The notes under the pieces were generated by a model that did no database searches, had not been told where the DNA came from, and worked only from the letters and a program-made list of their open reading frames with translations. A stretch of 44,280 nt of DNA. It comes from UBA3839 sp902776985 (GTDB lineage: Bacteria; Bacteroidota; Bacteroidia; Bacteroidales; Bacteroidaceae). Where the stretch lies: positions 1 through 44,280 of the forward strand of contig CACYSD010000029.1 of assembly GCA_902776985.1 (NCBI GenBank), read 5' to 3'. Below are positions 17,025-24,436 of the stretch, one piece after another; the stretch's first letter is position 1, and each line of letters starts with the position of its first letter. A program made the position numbers and the translations under genes.

Positions 17025-18611
17025 TTAGTTTGCGTCTGTCACCAAGCGGACTGAGCAACCTATATGCTTATTGGTATTAGAGGGTATGTCGAACCAAGAA
17101 TAGGTGATTTGATTAAATTGTGCCTGAGCATTCTGAGCATCATTAGAAGGAGTACTTGTCCAGTACCCTAATGCTGTATTAGGGTCACTAGAAAATATCC
17201 CTGCAATCCTTGTACCTGCTGCAGGCAGGAATACAGCTCCTGCTGCCTCCATCTTCGCCCATTCCTCGGCGGTGAATTGGTTTGAACTCCAGCTGATACC
17301 AGATTTATCATTGATGCCAATAAGTTCTGTAGATATTCCAGTAGGATGAGAGTAAGAGTCTGGGAATAGGATAAGTCCATGTGTCGTTCCAAACAGGTAC
17401 GCCTTGGCGAATCGAGCATTGGCGACACCATTCACCGTAGATGAATTTCTACAGTTATAACCAGGAATCGGAGTAGTAGAAGAAGGACCTATTACCCATT
17501 GCCATTCGCTTGTCGTCATTGTTCGCCAAAGACCAGCATGATTGCTACCATTGCTGATGGCGTTATAAACACCCCAGTCGTAGTTCGTACCGGCAATAGA
17601 ACCAGACGCATAATACGAATTATCTGTTGTGGTATAATAAGGATATTTACCATCATATCCGCTTGTACCCCATCCGAAGAGGTCACGATCTACGTTTGTT
17701 TTACTACTGTTTTGACCAGTTGTCGCACCAAGAGCATCGTATTGGTTGTCTGCGAACTTCCAGTAAGGAGTGGCAGCACTACCGATATACTGGAGGTTTC
17801 CTTTCGAGAAGAACACCTTGTCGCCGGTGCTGTTGATGGTGAACAAACTATTGATGGTACCTTCAGGACGCATCTTTACAGTAATTGGATAACATATACC
17901 ATTGTTGATGGTCACGCCCGATTTCTGGTAGATATACTTCACATCACTGATAGTTGTAGTAAGAGAGATAGCTCCCGAAGCAACGGCAGGGATAGCTACA
18001 TAGAGCACGTTTGTTGAGCTGGTTGGCGTAACAACGATGTCGTTAGTACCGTCATTCACCGTCAGAGTCGTGGCTGCTGGTACTACAAGATTTGCATCGT
18101 TAGCCTTCTTCTTCAATGTGAACTTCACGATAGCCTGCTGGTTCGTAAACATAGCATCCTCTGCGGAAATTTCGTTGCCGCTGATATACAAAACTGTCGT
18201 AGTGGTGGTAGCGTAGTCGCAATTGGCGGCTATACCAGCCAGTGTGCCGTCTTGTGCAGCATAGCTGGGACTCTTGTATTCCAGCGTCAAGACGTCGCCA
18301 ATAGATGGAGCCGTAGTCAACTCGCCAGACAGTTCTGTGGCGTTTCCAGCACCATTAGCCTTGAGCGTACCAATCAGTACGCTACTGGAATTATACACAC
18401 TCACTTCATCGCCTTTCTCCCACTCGGCATATATTATCGAACCGCTTTCCGTCAACGTGCCGCGGGTATCACCACCCTTCGATGCGTTGATAGTGAGTTT
18501 GTAAGTCTTAGCAGCAGGGATTTCCTTCTCAATTTCGTCGTCACTAGAGCATGATACGAACGATACTGATGCGATGAGCAGAGCAGCCAGAGTAAAAATC
18601 ATTTTCTTCAT
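17025..18611 (-). CDS. Fimbrillin-like lipoprotein with DUF1566/FISUMP-like C-terminal domain (paralogue A)
   Basis: 528 residues. The lipoprotein signal MKKMIFTLAALLIASVSFVSCSSDD gives a lipid-anchored Cys. Residues about 30-255 form a fimbrillin/Mfa-like beta domain (KTYKLTINASKGGDTRG, EKGDEVSVYN, GDVLTLEYKSPSYAAQDGTLAG, NQQAIVKFTL). The rest resembles FISUMP/DUF1566 domains with a C-type-lectin-like look (FSKGNLQYI, YWKFADNQYDALG, LFGWGTSGYDG, WRTMTTSEWQWVIG, VFLPAAGTRIAG, GYWTSTPSNDAQNAQ, CSVRLV). Surface attachment or ligand binding is plausible but unproven. The frame extends 27 nt upstream (MNGNKEDTT); the start at 18611 was chosen because it begins the signal peptide and follows AGGAGG by 8 nt. 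It is the downstream member of a tandem pair. Confidence 0.8.
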   Translation of the reverse strand: MKKMIFTLAALLIASVSFVSCSSDDEIEKEIPAAKTYKLTINASKGGDTRGTLTESGSIIYAEWEKGDEVSVYNSSSVLIGTLKANGAGNATELSGELTTAPSIGDVLTLEYKSPSYAAQDGTLAGIAANCDYATTTTTVLYISGNEISAEDAMFTNQQAIVKFTLKKKANDANLVVPAATTLTVNDGTNDIVVTPTSSTNVLYVAIPAVASGAISLTTTISDVKYIYQKSGVTINNGICYPITVKMRPEGTINSLFTINSTGDKVFFSKGNLQYIGSAATPYWKFADNQYDALGATTGQNSSKTNVDRDLFGWGTSGYDGKYPYYTTTDNSYYASGSIAGTNYDWGVYNAISNGSNHAGLWRTMTTSEWQWVIGPSSTTPIPGYNCRNSSTVNGVANARFAKAYLFGTTHGLILFPDSYSHPTGISTELIGINDKSGISWSSNQFTAEEWAKMEAAGAVFLPAAGTRIAGIFSSDPNTALGYWTSTPSNDAQNAQAQFNQITYSWFDIPSNTNKHIGCSVRLVTDAN

Positions 18612-18686
18612 TGTCGTGTCCTCCTTATTCCCATTCATCTGTGTTTGCTAAACCATAGTCCGAACGAAGGGATGATACACCTGTTG
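18480..18686 (-). repeat. Duplicated leader plus signal-peptide block, copy 1
   Basis: This 207-bp block (5' leader, AGGAGG, start codon, signal peptide and first mature residues) matches 19843-20049 almost base for base, at an offset of 1363 bp. The leader part (18612-18686) appears identical. Identity stops abruptly upstream, at 18686/20049. Confidence 0.85.
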
Positions 18687-18738
18687 AAAATAGATGTTAT
18701 TAATTTGACGTGTTTTGTGTCTTAACCTTTATACTTTA

Positions 18739-19974
18739 TCAGAACGCCAAGCAGGCGCGTACATTCCAGTAATTCTCCTTAGGATTGTTCGAGAAGCTGC
18801 CATAATTCGAACCGTCGTAAAAGAAGAGCTTGGCATAATCAGCATCCACCGATGTGCTTGTCCAGTAATATGTACCACCTAATACCGTCTTTACCTCCCC
18901 GCCAACAGGTGCAGATACAGGATCCTCTATATAATATCCCCACACCATATACTGCCAATCCTTGAAAGAAGGAAGACGCCAAGTGCCACCTGGAACAGGA
19001 TGATTCGTAGCCCATTTAGAAATTCCGTATTCACCTACAGCCTGGGCGTAAGTCATTTTATAGCTCTCAATATCCTCCAACGCGATGGCCAGTCCGTAGT
19101 CGCAGACACCAGCCTGGGTACCCACATACGCAATCATCGCTTCTGCGGTTGTACCTGCGCTTGCAGCTTCACCAGTATTATCGTAGATCTTGCCGTTGGC
19201 ACCGAAATACTTTCCGACTTCAGCTTTCGACATCTTCATCGTTATCTCGTAGTACTTGCCATTGGTGAAGGTGACACCGCTCTTAGCATAGCCATAAACG
19301 TCGCCACCCACCTTCGCAAAGAGTGATACGGTCTTGCTGGCAAAACCAGGGATGGCAACATAGAGCACATCGGTAGCAGGAGAGGCTGTGACAACGTAGC
19401 TGTTGGTGCCGTCGCTGAAGGTCAGATGCGAGGCGTCAATATGATCACTACCGCTTCCCCCATCTATCAGCGTGAACTTCACGATGGCTTGCTGGTTCGT
19501 GAACCCAGCATCGGTAGCAGTAATGTTATGGTCTTCGATGGTCGCAACCGTGGTAGTGGCGGTAGCGTAGTCACAATTGGCGGCGATACCAGCCAGTGTG
19601 CCGTCCTGTGCAGCATAGTTGGGACTCTTGTATTCCAGCGTCAAGACGTCGCCAACAGAGAGAGGAGTAGTCAGTTCGCCCTCCAGTATGGTAGCGTTTC
19701 CATTCAACTGAGCCGTAAGCGTACCGATAAAAACATCATTTGCATCATACACGCTCACTTCGTCGCCTGCTGTCCACGAAGCATTGAGCACGTTTTTCTC
19801 ACCACTGTCATCAATTGTCAGGGCACGGGTATCACCACCCTTCGATGCGTTGATAGAGAGTTTGTAAGTCTTAGCAGCAGGGATTTCCTTCTCAATTTCG
19901 TCATCACTAGAGCATGATACGAACAATACTGATGCGATGAGCAGAGCAGTCAGAGTAAAAATCATTTTCTTCAT
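18739..19974 (-). CDS. Fimbrillin-like lipoprotein with different C-terminal domain (paralogue B)
   Basis: 411 residues. The signal peptide (MKKMIFTLTALLIASVLFVSC) and first 30 mature residues are nearly identical to paralogue A. The fimbrillin-like domain (about 30-265) alternates near-identical blocks (AAQDGTLAGIAANCDYAT, FTNQQAIVKFTL) with diverged ones. After residue 265 the C-terminal domain is different: a shorter FISUMP/DUF1566-like module (GKIYDNTGEA, YGLAIALEDIESYKMTYAQAVG, GGTWRLPSFKDWQYMVWGYY, GGTYYWTSTSVDADYAK, NYWNVRACLAF). It is the upstream member of the pair, with a -7 box at 20108. The start at 19974 follows the same reasoning as paralogue A. Confidence 0.8.
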   Translation of the reverse strand: MKKMIFTLTALLIASVLFVSCSSDDEIEKEIPAAKTYKLSINASKGGDTRALTIDDSGEKNVLNASWTAGDEVSVYDANDVFIGTLTAQLNGNATILEGELTTPLSVGDVLTLEYKSPNYAAQDGTLAGIAANCDYATATTTVATIEDHNITATDAGFTNQQAIVKFTLIDGGSGSDHIDASHLTFSDGTNSYVVTASPATDVLYVAIPGFASKTVSLFAKVGGDVYGYAKSGVTFTNGKYYEITMKMSKAEVGKYFGANGKIYDNTGEAASAGTTAEAMIAYVGTQAGVCDYGLAIALEDIESYKMTYAQAVGEYGISKWATNHPVPGGTWRLPSFKDWQYMVWGYYIEDPVSAPVGGEVKTVLGGTYYWTSTSVDADYAKLFFYDGSNYGSFSNNPKENYWNVRACLAF

Positions 19975-20049
19975 TGTCGTGTCCTCCTTATTCCCATTCA
20001 TCTGTGTTTGCTAAACCATAGTCCGAACGAAGGGATGATACACCTGTTG
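19843..20049 (-). repeat. Duplicated leader plus signal-peptide block, copy 2
   Basis: Near-identical to 18480-18686. Both copies contain AGGAGG 8 nt before the ATG, which is unusual because Bacteroidetes genes rarely use a Shine-Dalgarno sequence. Confidence 0.85.
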
Positions 20050-20107
20050 CGAGGGTTTCTCATAAATCTTTTTCATTTTGTGTTGTGTTATTACTATAAA
20101 ACGAGTG

Positions 20108-20115
20108 CAAAGTTA
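20108..20115 (-). promoter_or_regulatory. -7 element for the fimbrillin-like pair
   Basis: TAACTTTG on the minus strand matches TAnnTTTG and predicts a leader of about 125 nt before the ATG at 19974. The -33 region is A/T-only and ambiguous. Confidence 0.55.
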
Positions 20116-20989
20116 GTTTTTTATTTCATAAAAAAAGAATCATAATGAAAAAAAAACACTCTGCTTTCAGCAGAAAAATTTCTTAAAAATTATTTTAAAA
20201 ATCTCACTTACCTTAACTCTTTTCCTAAAAATGTTGACTTCCACGCAATGTGCAAGCAGTTAATTGGTTAATAATTGTTAGCCAATATGAATAATTTTTT
20301 AATACTTTATAACGAAAGTACTGTCCAGTGTTAACTTTGTAGTGTAAAAGAAGAAAGTACCTAAGTATTTTCAAAAAATCACCACAGTGAAACCATCAAA
20401 AAGACTTAAGTCTGATAAGTTTCACACCACAGTCAAAAAGAATTTACACTACGGTCAAAAAGTCGGACCTCACTCAACCAAATTGTCATTATTTCTGCAT
20501 CTGACACTCGACAAGGGCGATTACGATGGTGCTTCCCAGGCACGTCAATAAGATGTTTTTTCAAGTCCGGATCAAAATATTTCAATACACATCAAATACA
20601 CAAAAAACTACTAAATGTGCACTGTTCATAGGAGTGGAGTTTTATTTCCAACTGTTTGATTTTCACCATTAAAGTTTCAAAGAATTTTTCACTCCTACAA
20701 CTTTTTAGAGAATTTTCTTATACCGAACTCACGTTACCCTTACGAGTGTATCTTTGAAAATCAAACGTTATGTCTATGTCTTTTAAGGTCATAGCAAATG
20801 TTGGATTTGATTATATTGAAGGAAGTTCTCGAACTAAATCCTGAATATTACGCTTTTCTTTACAAAGAAAGAAGATTTAAATGATAATGCCATCACTTCG
20901 AATGTAGAAAAAACAAAACAAGCACGAAATATCATTTATGCCATCGTCTTTTTAGTTATCGTCCGTGTGGGGCAAAGATAATGCCAATC
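20116..20989. other. Gene-free 870-bp stretch with short repeats
   Basis: No convincing gene was found. It contains the terminator at 20147-20174; a possible plus-strand -7 (TAACTTTG, 20332-20339); direct repeats at 20379-20462; an 8-bp inverted repeat (20629-20636 / 20690-20697); and a second plus-strand -7 (TATCTTTG, 20749-20756). Two overlapping tiny plus-strand ORFs follow the second -7: 24 codons from 20770 and 28 codons from 20798 (MLDLIILKEVLELNPEYYAF...). These may be relics of a decayed gene. Base composition is AT-rich like the neighbouring restriction-modification operon. Confidence 0.5.
20147..20174 (-). terminator. Minus-strand intrinsic terminator
   Basis: Stem TCTGC-TGAAA-GCAGA (20160-20174) is followed on the minus strand by GTG and nine T. 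It sits just upstream of the lipoprotein promoter and would stop transcripts coming from the restriction-modification side. Confidence 0.65.
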
Positions 20990-22000
20990 TTATTCCCGTA
21001 AGGCTTTGTCTAAAGCGATTATTTCACCTTCAGCTGTTACAACACCCGAGGACAGAATTCCTACAAATCTATTATTTTTGATAACTGGGTATAATGCCTC
21101 TAAAGAATAATCTTTAATTGATATGTACAACTTCTGTAAACCAAGTGCTAGCAACGCGTTTGCAGAAAAGAAAAACAAATCGTGTTTATGTAGAACACTA
21201 TAAAAGAAATCAGCACGTGGACCAGACGTAGAACCTTTTACAGAAGATGGGAGCAGATCACATTCGCGACCACCAATAACCAAGAACTTAGCTCGCTTAA
21301 TACCATCATCTAATTGTTCCAACTCTGTTTCGTAGGCAATCATTTGGGATTCATACCTACCTTCAGCCATCATATGATTAAAATCAACTTTTGTTTCGGC
21401 AACAAAAAGAAACTTATCTCTTGTATTTAGGAGACTAACATCTATTCTTCCTCCTCTATCTCTTTGATTAATATGTAAACCGACCTCCAAAGAAAGACGT
21501 GGTTCAAGCGACGAACTAAGGAATTTCATCGCATTTGCTGTCCAAACGGCAATATTCTTAGTTTCATCGACAGCAGTAAAAGCCTCAAAACTTTTGAATT
21601 TCACGTACAATTGACTTATTGGGACTTTCGGCAATTGTATGATTGTTCCTTTAAATAGTTTCGATGCAGTCTGCTCTAATTCTAAAAGCTCTTCTGCAGT
21701 GATATCATAACAAAATTTTTTAGGATGGAATCTATTAGATAATAGAATTCTGTTTCCAACACATCCGAAAACGCAAAACATACAGTTAATGCAACACTCA
21801 TCTTTAACAGAGAACCTACTTATTGAATCTTTACTTTCTTTTAGGCAGCTAACCAATAACGGAATGCTATGGGATGATTTTCCTTTACTATGCTTTTCAT
21901 CCTCTATAAAATCTGCAAGATATGAGTACTTGTACATCTGTAAAAATGCGCAAGGGGCGTCAAGCCGATTGTCTGCGTATAAACAAAATTTGCCCATCAA
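20990..22000 (-). CDS. Putative restriction endonuclease with PD-(D/E)XK core and ferredoxin-type cysteine cluster
   Basis: 336 residues, not matched to a named family. Around residues 172-204 are elements of a PD-(D/E)XK nuclease: E172 in SLEVGLHI, D187 in GGRIDV, then E202-T-K204 in LFVAETKV, followed by a helix (RYESQMIAYE). Ahead of it, C70-x2-C73-x2-C76-x3-C80 (CINCMFCVFGC) is the classic spacing of a [4Fe-4S] ferredoxin site; C69 is adjacent. Fe-S nucleases are known (Cas4, AddB), but with different cysteine layout. It is the last gene of the operon, with its start overlapping the 391-residue gene's stop by 4 nt. Its position beside two methyltransferases supports a restriction role. 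Confidence 0.65.
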   Translation of the reverse strand: MMGKFCLYADNRLDAPCAFLQMYKYSYLADFIEDEKHSKGKSSHSIPLLVSCLKESKDSISRFSVKDECCINCMFCVFGCVGNRILLSNRFHPKKFCYDITAEELLELEQTASKLFKGTIIQLPKVPISQLYVKFKSFEAFTAVDETKNIAVWTANAMKFLSSSLEPRLSLEVGLHINQRDRGGRIDVSLLNTRDKFLFVAETKVDFNHMMAEGRYESQMIAYETELEQLDDGIKRAKFLVIGGRECDLLPSSVKGSTSGPRADFFYSVLHKHDLFFFSANALLALGLQKLYISIKDYSLEALYPVIKNNRFVGILSSGVVTAEGEIIALDKALRE

Positions 22001-23172
22001 TAGCTATATTGGTTTAGAAAGTTAATAACATCCTGTGGAGCACCTATCTCCAACTCTTTCAGATTAAGCCCTTTTGTTGGTTGCAGATACAATTTCCCAT
22101 TCATATATCTTCCTACATATGGAATTCCTGCCATGAATGCAATCTCTATCTCTGTTGAAATGGTTTCTTCCAGGTCTTCTTCTGAAACCACAAATTTGCC
22201 TTTATCTTCTTTCATGACATCTATGATATCACTTAATGCAACCGCAGTATTGTTTTGAAAGGCAAGATTCAGAAGGAATAGAATGGCAAATCTACGGTTC
22301 TTGATAATTGTTTCATAATACATCGTAGCTTCACGAACAACAGACTGACCATTCTCCCTAAGACAGAAATTCATTTTTGTAAGATTGTCATAATTGAGAG
22401 GTCTATCAGTTATCTCTGTATTAGGGAACTCTATTATTTCATACACCTGCCCCATCCGATGTTCACTATTTATATAATCACGGTAAGCAATATGTGGATA
22501 TGGAGAATCAGAAGGCTTAAAATGAACCGGTTTGATATATCCACCCTGTGTTAGCCAAGCTAGTATGCACGATTTTGTTCTAGTGTTTGAATCCTGAGTA
22601 GAACCAGCAGATAATTGTACCATTGAACCATTATATTCCACGAATTCTATAGGTGACGGGTACCCAACATTAATCTCGCTGATATTAAATATATCACCAG
22701 GGTTGTATTTAGAAAGTCCGTACATTACACCAACTATTGGACCATAATTCAATACCGCCTTTTTTATGATGGCCTGCATGTCGGCAGTTCCATATTCGGC
22801 TTTAGCGAACCTGACGCCAAAAGAAGTTATTCGGACCTTTCTTTCCACTCGCTCAACAAAGCCAAGGGCATGCATCGCATTGATTGTGTTACTTATTTCT
22901 TTTGATTTTGTCGTGTCACTAAAGACTCCATTGGTGATAGAGCATCCAGCTTCATCGAGTGGATTTTCTTTGAACCGACAATACTTGCCAACAAGTTCAT
23001 CTTCTTTGAGCAATGTGCAATACTGATGAATATTGATGGCATTACGGTCATACTTAACATCCTTAAGATTGAATGGTTTTCCGTAAGTGCCAAACTTCTC
23101 AACAATTAACTTGGCAAGCGCATGTAAGCACTCTATTCTAGCAGCAGCTGTACGATTGATAAGAAATGCCAT
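21997..23172 (-). CDS. Putative DNA-recognition subunit of the restriction-modification system
   Basis: 391 residues, no family recognised. Around residues 90-125 the pattern ISNTINAMHALGFVERVERKVRITSFGVRFAKAEYG looks like a winged helix. Later segments (SCILAWLTQGGYIKP; NRRFAILFLLNLAFQNNTAVALSDIIDVM) could form further winged-helix units, as in the recognition part of type IIS enzymes such as FokI. No PD-(D/E)XK or HNH motif was seen, so it may bind DNA while the neighbouring 336-residue protein cuts. The gene lies 2 bp after the 147-residue ORF and overlaps the nuclease gene by 4 nt. The role is inference from context. Confidence 0.6.
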   Translation of the reverse strand: MAFLINRTAAARIECLHALAKLIVEKFGTYGKPFNLKDVKYDRNAINIHQYCTLLKEDELVGKYCRFKENPLDEAGCSITNGVFSDTTKSKEISNTINAMHALGFVERVERKVRITSFGVRFAKAEYGTADMQAIIKKAVLNYGPIVGVMYGLSKYNPGDIFNISEINVGYPSPIEFVEYNGSMVQLSAGSTQDSNTRTKSCILAWLTQGGYIKPVHFKPSDSPYPHIAYRDYINSEHRMGQVYEIIEFPNTEITDRPLNYDNLTKMNFCLRENGQSVVREATMYYETIIKNRRFAILFLLNLAFQNNTAVALSDIIDVMKEDKGKFVVSEEDLEETISTEIEIAFMAGIPYVGRYMNGKLYLQPTKGLNLKELEIGAPQDVINFLNQYSY

Positions 23173-23174
23173 AA

Positions 23175-23618
23175 TTACAATATTATCATGAATCCAACAT
23201 CAAGTTTTAACGAATCTAATGTTTTACGTATACTCTGTTCTTCAATAATGTCTGAATATAAAAGCATACACTTGACTTTCAAATGAGGGAAGGAATCTAA
23301 AACACTTTCCTTTAATCGAGATAGGTCAATAGCATTACTGTCTGTTGCAAACTTATTCGATTTCTTATAGAGTGTGATTGTATTGGATTCCTTTGAAACC
23401 AAATCTATTCTACGAGCCCTCATCCCATACTCCCATTCATATTTTACCCGAATAAACACAAAACGGTCTTTTGACTCTATATTGCTAGCGAAATAAACTA
23501 AGGTATCCAATTCTTTTTTGCACGGCATGTGATAAAAGAATTGTTTTTCCTCACCATCTGACGAATTAGCTACAATAGAAGCAAGTGTACTATTTATATT
23601 TCCTCTGTAAATAGGCAT
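23175..23618 (-). CDS. Small protein of the restriction-modification operon, possible degenerate nuclease subunit
   Basis: 147 residues, no named family. A strand-Asp-strand pattern, FVFIRVKYEWEYGMRARRIDLVSKESNTITLYKKSNKF, recalls the D...(D/E)xK core of PD-(D/E)XK nucleases. The acidic residue expected before xK is not evident (T-L-Y-K-K), so it may be inactive or use E61/E63. Heterodimeric type IIS enzymes such as BtsI have a small catalytic partner of this size, which is one possibility. It overlaps the upstream methyltransferase by 25 nt and is followed after 2 bp by the 391-residue gene. Confidence 0.55.
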   Translation of the reverse strand: MPIYRGNINSTLASIVANSSDGEEKQFFYHMPCKKELDTLVYFASNIESKDRFVFIRVKYEWEYGMRARRIDLVSKESNTITLYKKSNKFATDSNAIDLSRLKESVLDSFPHLKVKCMLLYSDIIEEQSIRKTLDSLKLDVGFMIIL

Positions 23619-24436
23619 TGTTGGGAGATAACAGGGGCTAGTTTGTTCTTTATGAGTTTTACATACTCAGGATTCAACTCAAAGCCTATTGATTTACGTC
23701 CAAGCTCTTGGGCAGCCAAAAGAGTTGTTCCCGTTCCTGCAAATGGATCTAATACAGTATCACCCCAAAAACTATACAACTTGATGAGACGCATAGGAAG
23801 TTCCTTTGGGAAGGGAGCGGGGTGACCTTCTGCTTTTGCCTTTGCAGGTTGCATCTCCCAAATAGAATTAATGGCCCATTTTTGCCATTCTTCTGTTGTT
23901 AACTTTGATTTTTCTTTTATTTCCCTTGAAACAGGTTTCCGCTTTCCCTTTTTTGAGAAAACAGTAATCCACTCATAAGGATATGTGGAAAAAATATTTG
24001 GTGGATAGGGATAGCTACCAAAAGAACTGAATCTAGCGATTTTACGTTTATCCCAAATATAAAGTCCAAATTGATACATACAACCCGTTGTATTCATGAA
24101 TGCTTCTATATCCCCTAACACCAATCGCGTTTCACGTCGATCGAATCGCGCAGCTTTACCCGTTAACAGGAATGGCATAATATTAATACAGATCTTACCA
24201 TCTGGAGTTAGAACACGAACACATTCTTTCCAAACTTTGTTCAATTCGCTTAGATAATATTCATACGAACTACTTCCTTTGCCTATTTGTCCTTCAACAT
24301 CATAATCTTTAAGTGTCCAATACGGAGGACTCGTTATAATCAAATGAATACTTTCATCAGGAATCATACTCATGTCACTTGAGTCATGATTGAACACGGT
24401 GGCATCCCATAATACTAATTTACTTGTTTTGTCCAT
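23594..24436 (-). CDS. Site-specific DNA methyltransferase, beta-type motif order
   Basis: 280 residues with the catalytic motif IV near the N-terminus (TSPPYW, residues 35-40) and the AdoMet motif I near the C-terminus (DPFAGTGTT, 230-238, then GFELNPEYVKLI). This IV-then-I order is the beta class. SPPY/W is common in N4-cytosine methyltransferases but also occurs in N6-adenine enzymes, so the modified base is unsure. The middle (residues 85-200, rich in Arg, Lys and aromatic residues) would be the target-recognition region. Its start overlaps the second methyltransferase by 22 nt. Two methyltransferases suggest an asymmetric recognition site, one enzyme per strand. Confidence 0.88.
   Translation of the reverse strand: MDKTSKLVLWDATVFNHDSSDMSMIPDESIHLIITSPPYWTLKDYDVEGQIGKGSSSYEYYLSELNKVWKECVRVLTPDGKICINIMPFLLTGKAARFDRRETRLVLGDIEAFMNTTGCMYQFGLYIWDKRKIARFSSFGSYPYPPNIFSTYPYEWITVFSKKGKRKPVSREIKEKSKLTTEEWQKWAINSIWEMQPAKAKAEGHPAPFPKELPMRLIKLYSFWGDTVLDPFAGTGTTLLAAQELGRKSIGFELNPEYVKLIKNKLAPVISQQCLFTEEI

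Noticed and set aside
20798..20884. 28-codon plus-strand ORF as a real gene
   Set aside because: A -7 box lies upstream, but an overlapping ORF starts earlier and nothing supports translation; noted only as a possible relic.
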